Shown: in pieces, positions 14,006-18,201 of the stretch
Position numbering within the stretch: the first letter of the stretch is position 1
How the letters are laid out: each line of letters opens with the position of its first letter
Source of the DNA: Candidatus Arcticimaribacter sp. UBA7428
Lineage (GTDB): Bacteria; Bacteroidota; Bacteroidia; Flavobacteriales; Flavobacteriaceae
Length of the DNA: 18,201 bases
Direction: 5' to 3'
Assembly: GCA_002477625.1 (NCBI GenBank)
Contig: DLQQ01000077.1
Span: 1 to 18,201, forward strand
The notes under the pieces: model-generated
What the model was told of the DNA's origin: nothing
The model's input: only the letters and a program-made list of their open reading frames with translations
Databases searched by the model: none
Position numbers and translations under genes: made by a program

Positions 14006-16785
14006 TTATAAATCTAAAAGCAACCTTGCCGTAGCTGTTCTTCCGATTTTAGGTAATCCAGGCAACGCTCTAAATTCGTTGTTCAATAAGTTTGTTGCAG
14101 AAACTTCCAGTTTTAATTCTGTATTAAACTTAAATCCTAGGGTTATATCAAATAAAGATTTAGCGTCAATTTCTCCTGGAAAATTAGCTACATTAGAAGT
14201 GTAACCTTGATCCCATTGATAAGAAAAACTTCCGCTTAAATTTTTATTGGATTGGTAGCTTATTCCAGACCGTACTTTATTTTGTGGAAAATTCAGATCT
14301 CCGGGTTCTCCTTCTGATCGACTAAACCAAGTGTAATTGACAAAAGAAGTAAGGTTTTCGGTTAAGAAATATTTGGAATTGAACTCAAACCCCCAATTGG
14401 TACTCACCCGATTTGGATCCCGTGTGATGTAGCCAAAAATTAATTTTGCGGCATCTCCTCCGGGAGCTTCATCTGTTGGAACGACTCCGTGGAAGGGAAG
14501 ACCAGCATTTGCAAGTTCTTGAAGAAACCCTGCACCAGCTTGAGCATAGGCTCCGTTGAGTTGTTGTCCAACAGCGTTTGCAGTAGCAGCGGCAGTGGCA
14601 GCATCGAAGCCTGCTCCAATTAGGAGTGCTTCAATTTTTGGCTGCGTAGAAGTTTGTACCCCTTGACCAAGTGCGCTTTCTAAGCCTACAATAGTGGCTA
14701 CTGGACTAATTTGTTGGAAACCAGCATTACCTTTTGCTCCAAATAATAGAGATCGAAACCTACGGATAGACGCTTATTAAAAACGCCTTTATAACCAAAT
14801 TCAAAGGATTTCAAAGTAGAAATGAGGTTGATGTTTCCATCTTCAGCTACTAAGGGTACTCCTTTGGTGTCGGTCGTAACTACTGGGCTAAATCCTGCAG
14901 GAGCACTAATAGGATCTTGTAAAACGCCACTTACAATAGGGAGTAATTGGGCGAGTGAAGGATCAGCTGCAGCAATGGCTGTGAGCCCTTCTAAAACAGC
15001 ACCAGTTACAGCAGCGTAAGCTGCAGCTAAAGGAAAACCAGCGGCAACAGGCGTATTTGGAACTCCTGGAATGAGCCAGTCAATCTGCGGGTTGCTTCCA
15101 AAGGTATACGGATTCACAGCTCCCGTAATCCAAACATCAAAAACTCCTGGGACAGTTTGAATCGGTAAATCAAAATAAAGATCAGAAGCAGGAAGTGGGT
15201 TTGCTGCTTGGTTGAAACTGAAACGTAAGTTATGATAGGGCGAGGGTTTAAAAACCAAAGCTGCTCGAGGCGAAAATGTTTTTTCTGAGGTAAAATTACA
15301 ACCGTCATAACGTCCCGTTAAAACAGATCTAGTTTAGGTTCAAGTTTAAATTTTGCTTGAGCATAGGCCCCGTAAAGCATATAATCATCATTGTCTTCAT
15401 TTCTTCCATAAACATGGTTTTCGGTATCTGCTTTTGCATCACGATAATCTAAACCTACGGTCCATTCTGAATTCGATAGGGTTGGTACATTAAAATTGTA
15501 TTGAATTTGAGCTTCGTAATGTGAGCGTTCTAGAGGTACAATTAATCCTGTTCGATTTAAATAATTTGGGTTACTGTCATCTCCTCCATCATTTTTAATA
15601 TAATAGGTTTGTGCAAACCAGCCTTTGTATTTGAAACGGGCCTGTCCCCAATATTCATTTCCATAGGCTTGTCCTTCTCCGAGATCGTTATAGAAAATTG
15701 CTTTTCCAGCATTCCAACCCCCAGCAGTTACTACCTCCATTCCATTCTTAGGCCTAAAATACAGGCTAGCATTTTGCAGCTGCCGACCAATATCCTGGGA
15801 TTTGTGTTTGTGTAGTGTTGAATAATTCAGTTCCACTTTCGTCCGTGTTTACATTTCCAGCATTGGTAATTGAGGCTCTTCTGATTGCCGTTCGGAAGTT
15901 GCTTAATATGGCTTGGTCCTCGGCGTCATCTGGATCAAGAGTAAAGTCATTTCCACTTCCTTATCGGGCATTAATTTTATACCCAAAGGTTTCGTTGGTG
16001 TTGTGCCCTCCATGACGTACAGCAACTTTAAAAGTATTGCGCTCTCCATAAATTAGTTCGGCCCTAGTGCCCGGATGTTTAAACGGATCTTTAGAGATGA
16101 AGTGAACGACTCCTGAAGTAACATCAGGACCGTATAGCGCTGAGCTAGGCCCTAGAACAACCTCCACACGTTCGACGTCAATTTGGTTGATTGGGGAGTT
16201 TTGAGAATCGAAAAATTCCAATCCAGGGTAAATTAAAGAGCGATAATCAAGCATAGGGAATACACTGGTAGAAAAAACACCACTACTTCCACGTAACGCA
16301 ATATTGACCCGTTGACCGGTCTGTTGTTGTAATTCAACCCCTGGGGTGTTGATCAAGGCTCGAAGTGGGGATAGCGATCCACCAGATTCGGTTACTTGCT
16401 TGGCTGTAATTACGGATACAGCCGACGGGGCTTCTTGTAGTTTTTTAGCCCTACGTGAGGCTGAAATTATAACTTCATCAAAAGAATTTTCAACAGCGAG
16501 TGTTATGGCACCCAACTGCTGTGTGTTGACGGTTATGTTCTGAGATTGAAATCCAATAAAAGAAACTTCAATTTCAAACGGAATGTCCTTTGATGTTGTT
16601 AGGTTAAAATTTCCATTCTGATCTGAAACGGTTCCTTGGCTTGTTCAATTGATAATGATATTTGCACCCAGCAAACCTTCTCCTTGTTCATCGAGGATTT
16701 TACCTTGAACGGTGGTTTGAGAAAAAATGTTGGAAGTGAAAAATAGACAGAATAAACCAATGTAAAAACATTTAGTATTGCGCAT
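14006..16785 (-). pseudogene. TonB-dependent receptor broken by two stops and three frameshifts
   Basis: Joined across five lesions this reads as a full-length receptor of roughly 925 residues. It has a signal peptide, then a carboxypeptidase-regulatory-like domain (TTVQGKILDEQGEGLLGAN), a TonB plug (DEVIISASRRAKKLQEAPSAVSV, GPSSALYGPDVTSGVVHFIS), a barrel and a complete C-terminus ending in RLLLDL. The lesions, in gene order, are: TGA at 16645-16647 where relatives have Gly; TAA at 15961-15963 where Tyr is expected (NAR-stop-GSGNDF); a +1 (or -2) shift near 15835; a one-base loss in a T run at 15320-15323; and another at 14741-14743. The open pieces between lesions all keep recognisable receptor sequence. 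The start at 16785 (MRNTK) is chosen because the signal peptide follows it. A weak -7-like TATTATTG lies at 16806-16813. The natural substrate is unknown; two Ala-rich stretches in the barrel region are unusual. Confidence 0.87.
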
Positions 16786-16856
16786 GATATAAAATTTAGG
16801 TGCTTCAATAATAAAAAAAACATCTGGTTTAATAAAAAATAATGGCAAAAAATAAT

Positions 16857-16864
16857 TATATTTG
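16857..16864 (+). promoter_or_regulatory. Predicted -7 element of the rimP-nusA operon
   Basis: TATATTTG matches TAnnTTTG. Transcription from it would start near 16870 and give a leader of about 50 bases that consists mainly of the hairpin and T tract at 16891-16917. No clear -33 element is visible. The 135-base gap between the receptor pseudogene and rimP holds no other gene. Confidence 0.55.
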
Positions 16865-16890
16865 CATGAATTTCTGAACAAATACCACAG

Positions 16891-16917
16891 AGGAGACTAT
16901 AAGTCCCCTTTTTTTTT
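16891..16917 (+). terminator. Terminator-like hairpin in the rimP leader, possible attenuator
   Basis: GGAGACT (16892-16898) pairs with AGTCCCC (16902-16908) with one A-C mismatch and a three-base loop; an A-T pair (16891/16909) extends the stem. A run of nine T (16909-16917) follows, and the rimP ATG begins three bases later. The structure is that of a short intrinsic terminator placed inside the leader, which suggests attenuation of the rimP-nusA operon; that role is inference. Confidence 0.5.
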
Positions 16918-16920
16918 ATA

Positions 16921-17385
16921 ATGAATTTTAAAAGTTTAGTATCCGAATTGTTGCAAGTTGCACTGGATGAAAATCCAAACCTGTTTTTAATTGAATTAAA
17001 GATCGGGACAGACAACAGCATTCGTGTTTTAATCGATGGAGATGAGGGCGTTAAGCTTGAATCATGTATCGCTATAAGCCGTCAAATTGAACATAATATC
17101 GACCGAGAAGAGTTCGATTTCTCTCTCGAAGTTAGTTCAGTAGGAGTTGGATCTCCCTTGACAATGCCTCGGCAATATGAGAAAAATGTAGGAAGAACCT
17201 TAGAGGTTCTTACTTCTGAGGATGAAATACTAATTGGAAATTTAACACAAGCTGACCAGAAGGGGATTACCTTAGAATGGAAAGCAAGAGAGCCTAAACC
17301 AATAGGCAAGGGTAAAGTAACCGTAACGAAAATTAAAGAACTGCCTTTTGTGTCCATAAAAAGCGCAAAGGTGATTATTAAATAA
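16921..17385 (+). CDS. rimP: Ribosome maturation factor RimP
   Basis: A 154-residue protein, the usual family length. The N-terminal alpha/beta domain ends in FSLEVSSVGVGSPLTMPRQYEKNVGR at about residues 61-86, which matches the conserved ExSSPGxxxPL region of RimP (here SVGVGSPL). An SH3-like C-terminal domain follows (about 84-152). RimP assists maturation of the 30S ribosomal subunit. The gene precedes nusA by 15 bases, the near-universal order rimP-nusA-infB. There is no Shine-Dalgarno sequence; the start lies just after the T tract of the leader hairpin. Confidence 0.93.
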   Translation: MNFKSLVSELLQVALDENPNLFLIELKIGTDNSIRVLIDGDEGVKLESCIAISRQIEHNIDREEFDFSLEVSSVGVGSPLTMPRQYEKNVGRTLEVLTSEDEILIGNLTQADQKGITLEWKAREPKPIGKGKVTVTKIKELPFVSIKSAKVIIK

Positions 17386-17400
17386 ATTAGCATAACAAAA

Positions 17401-18201
17401 ATGGAAAATTTAGCACTTATTGATTCCTTTTCTGAGTTTAAAGATGAAAAATTAATTGACCGGGTAACCCTTATGGTTATTTTGGAAGAAGTTTTTAGAA
17501 ATACGCTAAAACGTAAATTTGGTTCGGATGATAACTTTGATATCATCATCAACCCCGACAAAGGGGATTTAGAAATTTGGCGTAACCGTATTGTAGTTGC
17601 AGATGGTGAAGTCGAAGATCCAAATCAAGAAATTGAACTTACTGTAGCTCAAAAAATTGAGCCTGATTTTGAAGTTGGAGAAGATGTTTCAGAAGAAGTG
17701 AAGCTTATAGACTTAGGGAGACGATCGATCTTATCCTTGCGTCAAAACCTAATTGCAAAAATATACGAACACGACAGTAACAACATTTTCAAACAGTTTA
17801 AAGAACTTGAGGGTGCAATTTATACTGCCGAGGTTCACCACGTCAGAAGTAGAGAAGTAATTTTGTTGGACGACGACGGGAATGAGCTTATTTTACCAAA
17901 AGACCGCCAAATACCTTCTGACTTTTACCGTAAAGGAGATAACATCCGTGGAATTATAGAGTCTGTAGAGCTTCGAGGAAACAAACCCCGAATAATACTG
18001 TCTAGAACGTCGCCTATATTCTTAGAAAAACTTTTTGAACAAGAAATTCCAGAAGTTTTTGACGGCCTCATAACCATCAAGAAAGCGGTGCGTATTCCAG
18101 GAGAAAAAGCCAAAGTAGCGGTAGATTCATACGATGATCGTATTGATCCAGTTGGTGCTTGTGTTGGGATGAAAGGTTCTCGTATTCACGGCATTGTTCG
18201 T
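17401..18201 (+). CDS. nusA: Transcription termination/antitermination factor NusA, 5' part only
   Basis: 267 codons are visible and the gene runs off the window without a stop. Residues 1 to about 130 are the RNA-polymerase-binding N-terminal domain (GRRSILSLRQNL near 117-128). An S1 domain follows (IYTAEVHHVRSREVILLDDDG, then FYRKGDNIRGIIESV). The first KH domain begins near residue 215, with the GACVGMKGSRIHGIVR loop at the window end carrying the GxxG-type RNA-binding motif. NusA modulates pausing, termination and antitermination of RNA polymerase. Its position 15 bases after rimP fits one transcript. As NusA acts on hairpin-dependent pausing and termination, the leader hairpin upstream of rimP is a conceivable site of feedback. 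Confidence 0.95.
   Translation, partial: MENLALIDSFSEFKDEKLIDRVTLMVILEEVFRNTLKRKFGSDDNFDIIINPDKGDLEIWRNRIVVADGEVEDPNQEIELTVAQKIEPDFEVGEDVSEEVKLIDLGRRSILSLRQNLIAKIYEHDSNNIFKQFKELEGAIYTAEVHHVRSREVILLDDDGNELILPKDRQIPSDFYRKGDNIRGIIESVELRGNKPRIILSRTSPIFLEKLFEQEIPEVFDGLITIKKAVRIPGEKAKVAVDSYDDRIDPVGACVGMKGSRIHGIVR

Noticed and set aside
16599..17021. Minus-strand 140-codon frame spanning the receptor start and the rimP start
   Set aside because: It overlaps both real genes in other frames and the promoter and hairpin; its hydrophobic look comes from A/T-rich noncoding sequence.
17082..17561. Minus-strand 159-codon frame opposite rimP and nusA
   Set aside because: Both plus-strand genes are unmistakable; this is an antisense shadow.

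Overview
The window looks like chromosomal DNA of a marine-type Flavobacteriaceae (Bacteroidota). It is AT-rich, genes lack clear Shine-Dalgarno sequences, and several intergenic regions carry the Bacteroidota -7 promoter element TAnnTTTG. The gene families present (HEPN-tailed sulfite reductase, SusC-type TonB-dependent receptor, short RimP directly before NusA) are typical of that group. No rRNA, tRNA, CRISPR array or insertion sequence was recognised.

Region by region. Positions 1-586 (minus) hold a DinB-superfamily gene broken by an in-frame TAA and an intact small Smr-domain gene upstream of it. Positions 802-8328 (minus) form one compact assimilatory sulfate-reduction operon, read from right to left: DUF2061 membrane protein, cysH (4Fe-4S APS reductase type), cysD, cysN, sulfite reductase hemoprotein with a HEPN-like tail, uroporphyrinogen-III methyltransferase, precorrin-2 dehydrogenase/ferrochelatase, and a thioredoxin-reductase-like ferredoxin-NADP reductase. 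The operon ends in a hairpin terminator at 603-641. Divergent from it at 8467 is a cysteine-rich Rrf2 regulator. A perfect 8-bp-arm palindrome (8372-8397) lies between the two predicted promoters and is the best candidate operator.

Positions 8881-11494 (minus) encode a VWA protein and a MoxR/magnesium-chelatase-like AAA ATPase, probably a two-gene chaperone-like pair. Positions 11572-16785 (minus) hold a three-gene envelope module: a TonB-dependent receptor, a parallel beta-helix protein of the TIGR03805 type and a diheme cytochrome c lipoprotein of the SO2930/TIGR03806 type. The receptor carries two nonsense codons and three frameshifts, whereas its two partners are intact. Positions 16921-18201 (plus) are rimP and the start of nusA. 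They are preceded by a promoter and by a terminator-like hairpin with a nine-T tract that ends three bases before the rimP start codon.

How the genes work together: CysDN makes APS. CysH reduces APS directly to sulfite, since no APS kinase is present here. The siroheme enzymes supply the cofactor for the HEPN-tailed reductase that makes sulfide. The ferredoxin reductase is the likely electron feeder, and the Rrf2 protein the likely controller. The most novel points are the unassigned function of the receptor/beta-helix/cytochrome module with its decayed receptor, the putative Rrf2 operator, the HEPN tail on the reductase, and the putative attenuator in front of rimP.
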